From Betaproteobacteria bacterium (GTDB taxonomy: Bacteria > Pseudomonadota > Gammaproteobacteria > Burkholderiales > Casimicrobiaceae): a DNA stretch of 64,000 nt. The DNA is taken from positions 1 through 64,000 of the forward strand of contig BOKS01000014.1 of the NCBI GenBank assembly GCA_016861105.1. The letters run 5' to 3'. This document shows, piece after piece, positions 9,757-20,046 of this stretch (the first letter of the stretch is position 1; the number at the start of each line of letters is the position of its first letter). The position numbers were made by a program, and so were the translations under genes. The notes beneath the pieces were generated by a model. It was not told where the DNA came from. It did not search any database and saw nothing but the letters and a program-made list of their open reading frames with translations.

Positions 9757-11049
9757 CTACGCGAGGGCGGCGGCGGGGACCGCGTTCTCGAGCGCCTCGA
9801 TCTCCAGCGCGGCGGCGAGCTGGGCGAGCCGCGCGACGACGCCGTAGGCGTAGAAGCGGTTCGGCGCGCAGCCGGCCGGACCCTGCGGGTCGGGAATGCA
9901 CGGCGCCTCGAAGGCGAGCGGCACGAACTGGGCGCCCGGCGCGTTCAGGTTCTCGTCCTTGCCGCGCGCGGTGTGCACGCGGTAGAAGCCGCCGACGACG
10001 AAGCGGTCGATCATGTAGACGACCGGCTCGGCGATCGCGTCGTCGATCGACTCGAACGTGTGGACGCCCTCCTGGATGATGACCGAGGTGACCTCAAGCC
10101 CTTCCTTCACGACCGCCATCTTGTTGCGCTGCTTGCGGTTGAGGCCGACCACCTCGGACGCGTCGCGCACCGTCATGATGCCCATGCCGTAGGTGCCGGC
10201 GTCGGCCTTGACGATCACGAACGGCTGCTCGTCGATGCCGTACTCGGCGTACTTGGCGCGGATGCGCGCGAGCAGGAAGTCGACGTTCGACCGCAGGCAC
10301 TCCTCGCCGGTGCGCTCCTGGAAGTCGATCTCGCCGCACACGCCGAAGTAGGGGTCGACGAGCCACGGGTCGATGCCGAGCAGCTCCCCGAACTCGCGGG
10401 CGACGCCGCGGTAGAGGTCGAAGTGATGCGACTTGCGGCGGTTGTACCAGCCGGCCGACAGCGGCGGGGCGACCGGCTGGTCGATGTCCTCGAGGACGGC
10501 GGGGCGCCCCGCGGAGAGGTCGTTGTTGAGGAGCACCATGCACGGGTCGAAGTCGGCGAGACCCACGCGGCGGGCCCGCCGCACGATCGGCTCCAGCACG
10601 ATCGCCTCGCCGTCGGGGAGGTCGATGCGCGTCGCCTGCGCGATCTCCGGAAGCAGCGTGCCGATGCGCACGCGCATGCCGGCCTGCCGCAGGATGCCGG
10701 CGAGCGTCGCGACGTTGCGCAGGTAGAACGTGTTGCGCGTGTGGTTCTCGGGGACGAGGAGCACGCCGCGCGCGTCGGGGCACACGCGCTCGACGGCCGT
10801 CTGCACCGCCTGCACGCACAGCGGCATGAACGCCGGGTTCAGGTTGTTGAAGCCGCCCGGGAACAGGTTCGTGTCGACAGGCGCGAGCTTGAAGCCGGCG
10901 TTGCGCAGGTCGACCGACGCGTAGAACGGGACCGTGTGCTCGAGCCACTTCGTCCGCAGCCACCGCTCGATGTCCGGCATCCGGTCGAGGATGCGGCGCT
11001 CGAGGTCCTGCAGCGGACCGGACAGCGCGGTGGTGAGGCGCGGCACCAT
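9757..11049 (-). CDS. gshA: Glutamate-cysteine ligase, ATP-grasp-like type
   Basis: This enzyme makes gamma-glutamylcysteine, the first step of glutathione synthesis. The 430-residue protein matches the glutamate-cysteine ligase family typical of betaproteobacteria and acidithiobacilli rather than the E. coli GshA type. Supporting segments are PVDTNLFPGGFNNLNP near residue 55, PENHTRNTFYLRN, VIVKADAGTYGMGIMTV near residue 290 and the C-terminal YRVHTARGKDENLNAPGA. The ATG at 11049 is used; a longer form from upstream codons is possible. In relatives gshB usually follows; here a DinB-like gene follows instead. A terminator lies between amtB and this gene, so it probably has its own promoter in 11050-11135. 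Confidence 0.9.
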   Translation of the reverse strand: MVPRLTTALSGPLQDLERRILDRMPDIERWLRTKWLEHTVPFYASVDLRNAGFKLAPVDTNLFPGGFNNLNPAFMPLCVQAVQTAVERVCPDARGVLLVPENHTRNTFYLRNVATLAGILRQAGMRVRIGTLLPEIAQATRIDLPDGEAIVLEPIVRRARRVGLADFDPCMVLLNNDLSAGRPAVLEDIDQPVAPPLSAGWYNRRKSHHFDLYRGVAREFGELLGIDPWLVDPYFGVCGEIDFQERTGEECLRSNVDFLLARIRAKYAEYGIDEQPFVIVKADAGTYGMGIMTVRDASEVVGLNRKQRNKMAVVKEGLEVTSVIIQEGVHTFESIDDAIAEPVVYMIDRFVVGGFYRVHTARGKDENLNAPGAQFVPLAFEAPCIPDPQGPAGCAPNRFYAYGVVARLAQLAAALEIEALENAVPAAALA

Positions 11050-11135
11050 GAGGAGGCTCGGTTGCGGGACGACCGGTCGATTGTAGCCGATGCTCCCGCG
11101 ACGCTCCGGCGCGCGTCCCGAAGGCGCCGGGCGCA

Positions 11136-11168
11136 AGAAAAACGGGGCGCGGCGTGGGCCGCGCCCCG
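11136..11168 (-). terminator. Rho-independent terminator after amtB
   Basis: On the minus strand a perfect 10-bp GC stem (ggggcgcggc at 11144-11153 and gccgcgcccc at 11158-11167, 4-base loop) is followed by a run of T (the A run at 11138-11142 on the plus strand). This is a textbook intrinsic terminator for the porin-glnK-amtB transcript and separates it from gshA. Confidence 0.8.
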
Positions 11169-11219
11169 AAGGGCCACCGAGGAGAAACTGCCTGCTGCGG
11201 GGATCGCCCCCGCCCTGCG

Positions 11220-11248
11220 GCGGGCCGGCCGGAGGAGGGCCGGCCCGC
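11220..11248 (-). other. Strong hairpin just after amtB
   Basis: A perfect 11-bp inverted repeat (arms 11220-11230 and 11238-11248, 7-base loop) begins 18 bp past the amtB stop codon. It has no T-run, so it is more likely a 3'-end stabilising structure or an aid to the terminator 50 bp further on than a terminator by itself. Confidence 0.5.
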
Positions 11249-11266
11249 GGTGCTGCCCTGCGCCGC

Positions 11267-12658
11267 CTACAGCCGGTAGGCGGACTCGCCGTGCGCCGCG
11301 ATGTCCAGGCCCTCGCGCTCCTCCTCCTCGGAGACGCGCAGCCCGCCGGCCACCGCCGCGACCTTGAACGAGACGTACGCCACCACCGCGGAGAGGACGA
11401 TCGTCACCAGCACGCTCTTCGCCTGGACGGCGACCTGGCTCGCGATGGAGAAGTCCGCGGCCTGCGTGCCGCCGAGCCACGGGGCGGCGAACACGCCGGT
11501 GAGCAGCGCGCCGACGATGCCGCCGAGGCCGTGGACGCCGAACACGTCGAACGAGTCGTCCGCCCCCAGCATCCGCTTGAGACCCGAGACGCCCCACAGG
11601 CAGACGAAGCCCGCGATCGCACCGATCACGATCGACCCCATCGGCCCGACGAAGCCCGCGGCCGGCGTCACGGCGACCAGGCCCGCCACCGCGCCCGACG
11701 CGGCGCCGAGCATGGAGGGCTTGCCCTTGAACATCGCCTCGCCGGCGATCCACGCCACGACCGCGGCAGCCGTTGCGAGCATGGTGTTGATGAACGCGAG
11801 GCCGGCCGTGCCGTTCGCCGCGCCGGCCGAGCCGGCGTTGAAGCCGAACCAGCCGACCCACAGCAGCGACGCGCCCACCATCGTCAGCGTGAGGGAATGC
11901 GGCGCGAGCGCCTCCTTCCCGTAGCCGATCCGCTTGCCGAGCACGTACGCGCCGACCAGGCCTGCGATCCCCGCGTTGATGTGCACGACGGTCCCGCCGG
12001 CGAAGTCGAGCGCGCCGTCCTTGGCGAGCATGCCGCCGCCCCAGACCATGTGCGCCATCGGGACGTAGGCGAACGTGAACCACAGCGCCGAAAAGACGAG
12101 CACGGCCGAGAACTTGATGCGCTCGGCGTAGGACCCGGCGATGAGCGCGGTCGTGATCGCCGCGAACGTGCACTGGAACGCCACGAACACGTACTCGGGG
12201 ATCGTCGGCAGCGCGCCGGCCAGCGTGTCGGGGGCGATCCCGGACAGGAACAGCCGGTCGAAGCCGCCGAAGAACGATCCCTCGCCGGAGAACGCGAGGC
12301 TGTAGCCGTAGATGCACCAGAGGATCGTCACCATCGAGAACACGACGAAGACGTGCATCAGCACCGACAGCGCGTTCTTCGAGCGCGCGAGCCCGCCGTA
12401 GAACAGCGCGAGTCCGGGGATCGTCATCAGGATGACGAGCATCGTGGAGGTGAGCATCCACGACGTGTCGCCGGCGTCGAGCTTCGGCGCGTCGGCCTTC
12501 TCGCCCGCCGCGGCGGGTTCCGCCGCGGCCGCGGGGGCCTCGGCGGCGGCGGGCGCTGCGGCCGCGGGCGCGGCCTCGGGCGCCCTCTCCTGCGCGAGCG
12601 CGGGGGCGGCGACGCCGAGCGTGAACATCGTGGCCAGCAGGATCAGCATGGTTCTCAT
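11267..12658 (-). CDS. amtB: Ammonium transporter AmtB
   Basis: AmtB is a trimeric inner-membrane ammonium channel used under nitrogen limitation and gated by GlnK. The 463-residue protein has a signal peptide (cleaved after PALAQ), then an alanine-rich low-complexity linker (about residues 25-60) and about 11 membrane segments. The twin channel histidines are visible in GGTVVHINAG and FGVHGLGGI, and FGGFDRLFLSG and FVAFQCTFA match the pore region. The C-terminal tail EEEEREGLDIAAHGE is the conserved GlnK-interacting motif. It starts 13 bp after the glnK stop and ends before a hairpin and terminator. The acidic/alanine linker is longer than in E. coli AmtB. Confidence 0.97.
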   Translation of the reverse strand: MRTMLILLATMFTLGVAAPALAQERAPEAAPAAAAPAAAEAPAAAAEPAAAGEKADAPKLDAGDTSWMLTSTMLVILMTIPGLALFYGGLARSKNALSVLMHVFVVFSMVTILWCIYGYSLAFSGEGSFFGGFDRLFLSGIAPDTLAGALPTIPEYVFVAFQCTFAAITTALIAGSYAERIKFSAVLVFSALWFTFAYVPMAHMVWGGGMLAKDGALDFAGGTVVHINAGIAGLVGAYVLGKRIGYGKEALAPHSLTLTMVGASLLWVGWFGFNAGSAGAANGTAGLAFINTMLATAAAVVAWIAGEAMFKGKPSMLGAASGAVAGLVAVTPAAGFVGPMGSIVIGAIAGFVCLWGVSGLKRMLGADDSFDVFGVHGLGGIVGALLTGVFAAPWLGGTQAADFSIASQVAVQAKSVLVTIVLSAVVAYVSFKVAAVAGGLRVSEEEEREGLDIAAHGESAYRL

Positions 12659-12671
12659 GGTGTGCGCTCCC

Positions 12672-13031
<360 letters not shown>

Positions 13032-13844
13032 TCAGAACGTCTTCTTCACGTACACGACGCCGCGGTCCTTGGTCGTGTCGTAGCCGGTGAGGTCGGTGTA
13101 GAACCGCTTCTTCGCATCGTTGCCGCTGTAGTACGCGCCGATCTCGAGCCCCTTGAGCGCGCCGTCCGGCACCGTGTACGACGCGCCGAGGCGCCAGTCG
13201 GTGTAGCCGACCTTGCCCGCCGTGGCGGGGTCGCCGTCGCTGCCGTCGTTCGCGACGTCGAGGTAGCCCACGTGCGCGAGCAGCGAAACGCCCGAGTCGG
13301 CGATCGGATAGGCGACGTTGAGCTCGGCGTACCACGAGCCCTCGGTGTCCTCGGCGCTCGCGTTCGGCCGCGCGCCGAAGTAGTCCTTGAGGCCGTAGCT
13401 GAACTTGGCGCTGACCCACTGCCAGCCGACGCCGGCGTAGAGCTCCCAGCTGTCGGCGTTGACGATCCCGGGGAAGCGATCGCCGGGGTAGTAGTAGTAG
13501 ACGGTGCCGAGGTCGTAGCTGATCTCGGTCCCGGGGAACGTCGACTTGAAGCCGCCGTAGAAGTCCCACTCGACGGAGCTGCGCGAGTACGCGCCGAAGT
13601 CCTGCAGCCAGCTCACGTTGGTCGCCCAGGTGCCGGCGTAGAAGCCCGACGCGTGGGCATAGTCGAAGCCGCCCTGCACGGCCGGCTCGCCCGCTGTCTG
13701 GGCGATGCCGCGGAAGATGTACTCGCTGAAGAGGCCGACGTTGGCCGTGAACGTGTGCTCGGGCATGGGCGCGGGCGCCTGCGCGTGCGCAGCGCCCGCG
13801 AAGGCGAGGAGGGCGGTGGCGGCGATGCTGTGGCGAAGCTTCAT
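13032..13844 (-). CDS. TorF family putative outer-membrane porin
   Basis: This 270-residue protein has a signal peptide (cleaved after AAHAQ) and many alternating aromatic beta-strands typical of a small outer-membrane barrel, ending in a C-terminal phenylalanine (YVKKTF). The segment VGLFSEYIFRGIAQT near residue 37 is characteristic of the TorF / gcw_chp putative porin family. The ATG at 13844 follows a ribosome-binding site-like GAGGGAA. It heads the glnK-amtB transcript; the same order, porin-like gene first, is known in betaproteobacteria (the nlmA-glnK-amtB arrangement of Herbaspirillum, from memory). A role in uptake of a nitrogen source across the outer membrane during nitrogen limitation follows from context, not from a known substrate. 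Confidence 0.88.
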   Translation of the reverse strand: MKLRHSIAATALLAFAGAAHAQAPAPMPEHTFTANVGLFSEYIFRGIAQTAGEPAVQGGFDYAHASGFYAGTWATNVSWLQDFGAYSRSSVEWDFYGGFKSTFPGTEISYDLGTVYYYYPGDRFPGIVNADSWELYAGVGWQWVSAKFSYGLKDYFGARPNASAEDTEGSWYAELNVAYPIADSGVSLLAHVGYLDVANDGSDGDPATAGKVGYTDWRLGASYTVPDGALKGLEIGAYYSGNDAKKRFYTDLTGYDTTKDRGVVYVKKTF

Positions 13845-13892
13845 GACGGGTTCCCTCGGGGTGGTGGATTGGCGAAAGCGGGGACGAGCGTT

Positions 13893-13908
13893 TGCATTTC
13901 GTGTGCCA
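13893..13908 (-). promoter_or_regulatory. Sigma-54 promoter for porin-glnK-amtB
   Basis: Read on the minus strand the 16 bases are TGGCACACGAAATGCA. They keep the -24 element TGGCAC and the -12 GC with the exact spacing of the sigma-54 consensus. The -12 GC is about 50 bp before the porin start. Sigma-54 promoters at glnK-amtB are well established in proteobacteria. Confidence 0.85.
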
Positions 13909-13982
13909 CTGCACAAAACGCTTTGTCTTCAGGCATTTGCGGACACGGCCCCAAGCGGGGATCCGCCGGGCGCTCCGACGCC

Positions 13983-13997
13983 GCACCATCGCGGTGC
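13983..13997. promoter_or_regulatory. NtrC-type enhancer site
   Basis: The sequence GCACCATCGCGGTGC has the NtrC layout GCAC-N7-GTGC and matches the inner positions of the classic glnA site except for one base. It is centred near 13990, about 95-110 bp upstream of the sigma-54 promoter on the minus strand, the normal distance for an NtrC dimer. A second site was not found. Confidence 0.75.
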
Positions 13998-14168
13998 GCA
14001 TCGCTCGCGCACGCGCCCGTCCGCGGTGCGATGCCCGGACGCCGGTCCGCGGCGCGCGCGGCGCGCCGGGTCGGCCGGATGTCCTAGCGGGCGGGACGCG
14101 CCGCTTTGCTAGACTGGTCCGACCTCGGCGCTCCGGGCGCCGGCGCAACGATCCGAAGGAGACGCGGC

Positions 14169-14459
14169 ATGCAGTTCAACAGCCAGGCGCTCGACGATCT
14201 CGCCGCCCGCATCGGCGCGGCGCTGCAGAGCTCCCCCGCGCGCGACCTCGAGCGCAACGTCAAGGCGCTGCTGCAGAGCGGCCTCGCGCGCCTCGATCTC
14301 GTGCCGCGCGCCGAGTTCGACGTGCAGGCGCAGGTGCTGGTGCGCACGCGCGAGAAGGTCGAGGCCCTCGAGTCGCGGCTCGCCGAGCTCGAGGCGAAGC
14401 TCGGCACGGCGGCGTCCGCGGCGGACACGGCGCCGCCGCCGGACGCGCCGTCGGCCTGA
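14169..14459 (+). CDS. ubiK: Ubiquinone biosynthesis accessory factor UbiK
   Basis: UbiK (formerly YqiC, BMFP domain) is a small coiled-coil factor that helps aerobic ubiquinone synthesis, working with UbiJ. The 96-residue protein has an amphipathic N-terminus ([16 protein letters not shown]), the BMFP segment [20 protein letters not shown] and a long coiled coil (about residues 52-82), then a proline/alanine-rich tail. The ATG at 14169 has an AAGGAG ribosome-binding site 7 bp upstream. It precedes yifB by 30 bp; this pair next to the glnK-amtB operon is a typical betaproteobacterial order. Confidence 0.9.
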   Translation: MQFNSQALDDLAARIGAALQSSPARDLERNVKALLQSGLARLDLVPRAEFDVQAQVLVRTREKVEALESRLAELEAKLGTAASAADTAPPPDAPSA

Positions 14460-14489
14460 CCGGCGTCGCCCGCGCCCACCGCCACCGCG

Positions 14490-15995
14490 ATGGCCGTCGC
14501 GGCAGTGCGCTCGCGCGCGCTCGCCGGAGCGAGCGCGCCCCCCGTCACGGTCGAGGTGCACCTCGCGTCCGGCCTGCCGGGCTTCCATCTGGTCGGCTTG
14601 CCCGAGGCAGAGGTCCGCGAGGCACGCGATCGCGTCCGGGCGGCGCTGCAGAATGCCCGTTTCGAGTTCCCGCAGCGCAAGGTGACGGTCAACTTGGCAC
14701 CCGCCGACCTGCCGAAGGAGTCCGGCAGGTTCGACCTGCCGATCGCCCTCGGCGTGCTCGTCGCCAGCGGGCAGCTGCCGCACGCCGCGCTGGAGCGCCA
14801 CGAGTTCGCCGGCGAACTCGCACTCAGCGGCGAACTGCGGCCGATCCGCGGGGCGCTGGCCATGGTGCTCGCCGCGCGCGGCGACGGACGGGCGTTCGTG
14901 CTGCCGTCGGCGTCGGCGCAGGAAGCCGCGCTGGTGCGCGACGCCGTGGTGCTGCCGGCGGGCGCGCTGTTGGAAGTGTGCGCTCACATGACTGGCGCCG
15001 CTCCGATCGTGGCGGCCGCGCCGGGGGAGCCGCGGGCGCCCGCCGGTGGACCGGACCTGGCTGACGTGCGCGGCCAGGCGCACGCGAAGCGGGCGCTCAC
15101 CGTTGCGGCCGCCGGCGAGCACTCGCTGCTGCTGGTGGGTCCGCCCGGGACGGGGAAGTCGATGCTCGCCCAGCGCCTGCCGGGACTGCTGCCGCCGCTG
15201 GCGGAGGACGAGGCGCTGGAATCGGCCGCGATCGCGTCGCTGGCCGGGCGCTTCGATCCGTGCCGGTTCTTCGAGCGGCCGTTCCGTGCGCCGCACCACA
15301 CCGCGAGCGCAGTCGCCGTGGTCGGCGGCGGATCGGTGCCCCGCCCCGGCGAGATCTCGCTCGCCCACCACGGCGTCCTGTTCCTCGACGAACTGCCCGA
15401 GTGGGACCGGCGCGTGCTCGAGGTGCTGCGCGAGCCGCTGGAGTCGGGTGTGGTCCACATCGCCCGCGCGGGGCGGCAGGCGACCTTTCCCGCGCGGTTC
15501 CAGTTCGTCGGCGCGATGAACCCGTGCCCGTGCGGCTGGCGCGGCCACCCCAGCGGCCGCTGCCGCTGCACGCCGGACCAGGTGCAGCGCTACCTCGGCC
15601 GCCTCTCGGGCCCGCTGCTCGACCGGATCGACGTCGCCGTCGAGGTGCCCACGCCTCCGCCGGAGGCGCTCGTGCTCGACGCCGAGGCGCAGGCGCCGCC
15701 CGAATCCGCTGAAGTGCGCGATCGCGTCGCGCGTGCCCGCGAGCGCCAGCGGCGCAGGCAGGGCGTCGCCAACGCCCGCCTGCCGGTGCCCGACCTCGCG
15801 CGCCACGGTGCGCTCACCGCCGACGCGCAGCGGCTGCTCGCGCAGGCGGTGGCGAAGCGCTCGCTGTCGGCGCGCGCCTGCCACCGGATCGCGAAGGTCG
15901 CGCGCACGATCGCCGACCTGGCCGATGGCGAGCGCGTGGCGCGCGAGCACGTGGGGGAGGCGCTCGCGATGCGCCTCGCGTGGGGCGGGAGCTGA
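14490..15995 (+). CDS. yifB: YifB/ComM family Mg-chelatase-like AAA ATPase
   Basis: This 501-residue protein belongs to the YifB/ComM family. Its members are hexameric helicases that promote branch migration during natural transformation; the name Mg chelatase is only structural. An N-terminal Lon-protease-like domain (about residues 20-170, LPGFHLVGLPEAEVREARDR) precedes the AAA core with Walker A GPPGTGKSM near residue 216 and Walker B LFLDELPEW. The zinc-like MNPCPCGWRGHP follows, and the C-terminal lid ends in VGEALAMRLAWGG. The ATG at 14490 lies 30 bp past ubiK. Presence of ComM suggests possible natural competence but does not prove it. Confidence 0.95.
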   Translation: MAVAAVRSRALAGASAPPVTVEVHLASGLPGFHLVGLPEAEVREARDRVRAALQNARFEFPQRKVTVNLAPADLPKESGRFDLPIALGVLVASGQLPHAALERHEFAGELALSGELRPIRGALAMVLAARGDGRAFVLPSASAQEAALVRDAVVLPAGALLEVCAHMTGAAPIVAAAPGEPRAPAGGPDLADVRGQAHAKRALTVAAAGEHSLLLVGPPGTGKSMLAQRLPGLLPPLAEDEALESAAIASLAGRFDPCRFFERPFRAPHHTASAVAVVGGGSVPRPGEISLAHHGVLFLDELPEWDRRVLEVLREPLESGVVHIARAGRQATFPARFQFVGAMNPCPCGWRGHPSGRCRCTPDQVQRYLGRLSGPLLDRIDVAVEVPTPPPEALVLDAEAQAPPESAEVRDRVARARERQRRRQGVANARLPVPDLARHGALTADAQRLLAQAVAKRSLSARACHRIAKVARTIADLADGERVAREHVGEALAMRLAWGGS

Positions 15996-16074
15996 ACGCG
16001 CGATCGCCGGACGGTCCGCGTTTTCCGGATCGACTATCCTTGCCGCCACGTCGCCCGCCGCCGGAGCCTGCCCG

Positions 16075-16932
16075 ATGAAGCGTTCCTGCCCCGACGGGCG
16101 ATACCCGAACGGCCACTTCTACTCGCCGGTCGTCGACCCTGCGGAGGTCGAGGCCGCCGCAGGACGCATCTGGCCACCGCGTCCGGAAGTCGTCGGCATC
16201 GACTTCAATCCGGCGGGGCACCGCGCACTGCTGCGCGACGTGTTCCCGCCCTACGTGCGCGACTACGACTATCCGCAGGCGAAGCGCGACGGCGACGGCC
16301 CGGCGCAGTTCGTCGACGGCAACCCGGCCTTCGCGTGGCTGGACAGCCGCGCGCTGTTCGTGCTCCTGCGGCACTGGCGGCCGCGGCGCATCGTCGAGGT
16401 CGGCTCGGGGCACTCGTCGCTGCTGATGGCGGACGTCAACCGCCGCTTCCTCGGCCGCAGCGCGGAGATCCGCTGCATCGAACCCTACCCGCCCGCGTTC
16501 CTGGCCTCGGCGCCCGACGGCATCGCCGAGGTCCTGCCGTGGCGCGTGCAGGACGTCCCGCTCGACGCCTTCACCGGCCTCGCCGCCGGCGACGTCCTCT
16601 TCGTCGACTCCTCGCACGTGTCGAAGACGGGCAGCGACGTCAACCACCTCTTCTTCGAGGTGATCCCGCGGCTCGCGGCGGGCGTGCGGATCCACTTCCA
16701 CGACGTCTTCCTGCCCTTCGACTACCCGCGCGACTGGGTGCTCGGGATGGGGCTCTACTGGAACGAGCAGTACCTGCTGCGCGCGCTGCTGACGATGACG
16801 CCGGCGTTTCGCGTGCTGTTCGGCTCGACCTACGCGAGCGTCTGCTGCGCCGAGGAGAACGCGGCGGCGCTGTCGCTTCCGCCGGGTTCGGTCTACGGCG
16901 GCAGCAGCTTCTGGATCGAGAAGACGGTCTAG
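16075..16932 (+). CDS. Class I SAM-dependent methyltransferase
   Basis: This 285-residue protein has a Rossmann methyltransferase core. The SAM-binding motif I is IVEVGSGHSSLLMADV near residue 107 and a later acidic strand, VLFVDSSHVSKTGSD, matches the Methyltransf_24 / O-methyltransferase group in which that Asp binds SAM or a metal. The N-terminus (GRYPNGHFYSPVVDP) resembles methyltransferases of sugar or lipid substrates. No substrate can be assigned from context. The stop codon TAG (16930-16932) lies inside the terminal repeat of a mobile-element-like sequence, so the C-terminus may have been altered by insertion. The final residues FWIEKTV look like a plausible terminal strand, so function is probably intact. 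Confidence 0.85.
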   Translation: MKRSCPDGRYPNGHFYSPVVDPAEVEAAAGRIWPPRPEVVGIDFNPAGHRALLRDVFPPYVRDYDYPQAKRDGDGPAQFVDGNPAFAWLDSRALFVLLRHWRPRRIVEVGSGHSSLLMADVNRRFLGRSAEIRCIEPYPPAFLASAPDGIAEVLPWRVQDVPLDAFTGLAAGDVLFVDSSHVSKTGSDVNHLFFEVIPRLAAGVRIHFHDVFLPFDYPRDWVLGMGLYWNEQYLLRALLTMTPAFRVLFGSTYASVCCAEENAAALSLPPGSVYGGSSFWIEKTV

Positions 16933-17202
16933 GGCCTGTTCACGCTATGGCCGCATGCGCGAAGGGTCGCGCCCGCGTGTCCGTCGCGGCGCTCGCCGCC
17001 GCGAATGCCGAGCGTATTCGCAAGGCGGGCAACCATGAGGGGCGCGCGGGCGCGCCCCTTCCCTACGGGCTGCCGCGAAAAGGGCCGTGGGCGTTGCTGC
17101 AAGTCCTCGCCCGGTTCCCGACCCGCCTTGCGGCCTTGCGCCTAGCCCACGGTCCCTTTCGCTTCGCAGCGCGCTTGTGTCCATCGCGTGAACAGGCCCT
17201 AG
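16929..17202. mobile_element. 274-bp element with terminal inverted repeats
   Basis: The ends are near-perfect 22-bp inverted repeats: the left arm at 16929-16950 begins ctagggcctgttcacg and the right arm at 17181-17202 is its reverse complement with one mismatch (21 of 22). Internal inverted segments also occur: cgcaaggcggg (17019-17029) with cccgccttgcg (17122-17132), and 17078-17092 with 17145-17159. A GC palindrome lies near 17040-17058. No open reading frame of any credibility is inside. Size and structure fit a MITE or a large structured intergenic repeat. No target duplication beyond the terminal CTAG is evident. It occupies most of the 379-bp gap before the kinase gene; 17203-17311 shows nothing else. 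Confidence 0.7.
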
Positions 17203-17311
17203 GACCCGTGCACGCCGTGGACGCGCGCCCGGCGGGCGGTCTTTCCGCGCGTCCCCCCCAGCGGTTATCCTCCGGCATCCGCCGCGCACCGCGCGGCAGC
17301 GCCAGGACCCC

Positions 17312-18981
<1,670 letters not shown>

Positions 18982-18985
<4 letters not shown>

Positions 18986-20046
18986 ACGCGCTCGCGCGGG
19001 TCCGCGGATCGCGCGCGTGGCCCGCCGTGGCGCTGGCCCTGCTGCTGGGCGCCTGCGCGCAGGCGCCGCAGCGGGAGGCGCCGCCGGCGGCTGCCCCGAC
19101 CCCGGCGCCGGCGCCGCTGCCCGGGTTCGCGCGCGCCGATCCCCTCCTCGCCCGCGACGCGCACTACGCGGTCGTCGTCGCGCAGCCCGGCGAGAGCCTG
19201 GCCACGCTGGCGCAGCGCTGGCTGGGCGACGCGGCGCGGCGCGACGCCATCGCAGCCTTCAACCGGATCGAGGAGGTGCGCGCCGGCGAGGCCGTCGCGA
19301 TCCCGCTCGGCCCGCCGGACGCGAAGGGCGTGACGGCCGCGGGCGTGCAGGCGGTGCCGATCCTCTGCTACCACCGCTTCGGACCGAAGCCGACGAGCCT
19401 CACGGTGACGCCGCAGGCCTTCGAGGCGCAGATGGGCTGGCTCGCGAACAACGGCTACACGGTGATTCCGCTGCCGCGGCTCGCACGCTTCCTCGAGGGA
19501 CGCGAGGCGCTTCCGCCGAGGTCGGTCGTCGTCAGCATCGACGACGGCTACCGCTCGACCTACGAGGTCGCCTGGCCGGTCCTGCGCAAGCACGGGTTTC
19601 CCGCGACCGTGTTCCTGTACACCGACTTCGTCGGCGCGCCGGACGCGCTCAGCTGGGCGCAGATGCGCGAGATGGCGGCGTCGGGGCTGATCGAGATCCA
19701 GCCGCACAGCAGGACGCACTCGAACCTCACGATCCGGCGCGCCGACGAGCCCGAGGCGCGCTATCGGGATCGCGTCCGGCGCGAGATCGAAGGGCCGATC
19801 GAGGCGATCCGCGCGAACCTCGGTGCCGCGAGCCATGCGTACGCGTTCCCTTACGGCGACGTGAACGACACGGTCGTCGCGGAGCTGCGCGCCCGCGGCG
19901 TGGCGCTCGGCGTCACGGTCACGCCCGGCGGCAACGCCTTCTACGCGCCGCAGTACATGCTGCGGCGGACCATGATCTTCGGCGGCGACGACCTGGACGC
20001 GTTCCGCGCGAAGGTCGTGACCGCGCTGCCGGTCCGCAAGCCGTGA
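18982..20046 (+). CDS. LysM-polysaccharide deacetylase lipoprotein
   Basis: This 354-residue exported protein has a lipobox (LLLGACAQ, Cys25), a proline/alanine linker and a LysM-like domain (about residues 58-105, with ESLATLAQRWLGD). A NodB-type deacetylase follows from about residue 125: PILCYHRFG, the metal/catalytic SIDDGYRSTY and the second His motif PHSRTHSNLT. The family removes acetyl groups from cell-wall or capsule sugars; the LysM domain suggests binding to peptidoglycan. The GTG at 18982 overlaps the kinase stop (GTGA) and gives the signal peptide. Its coupling to a membrane kinase gene suggests control of envelope modification, which is inference. Confidence 0.9.
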
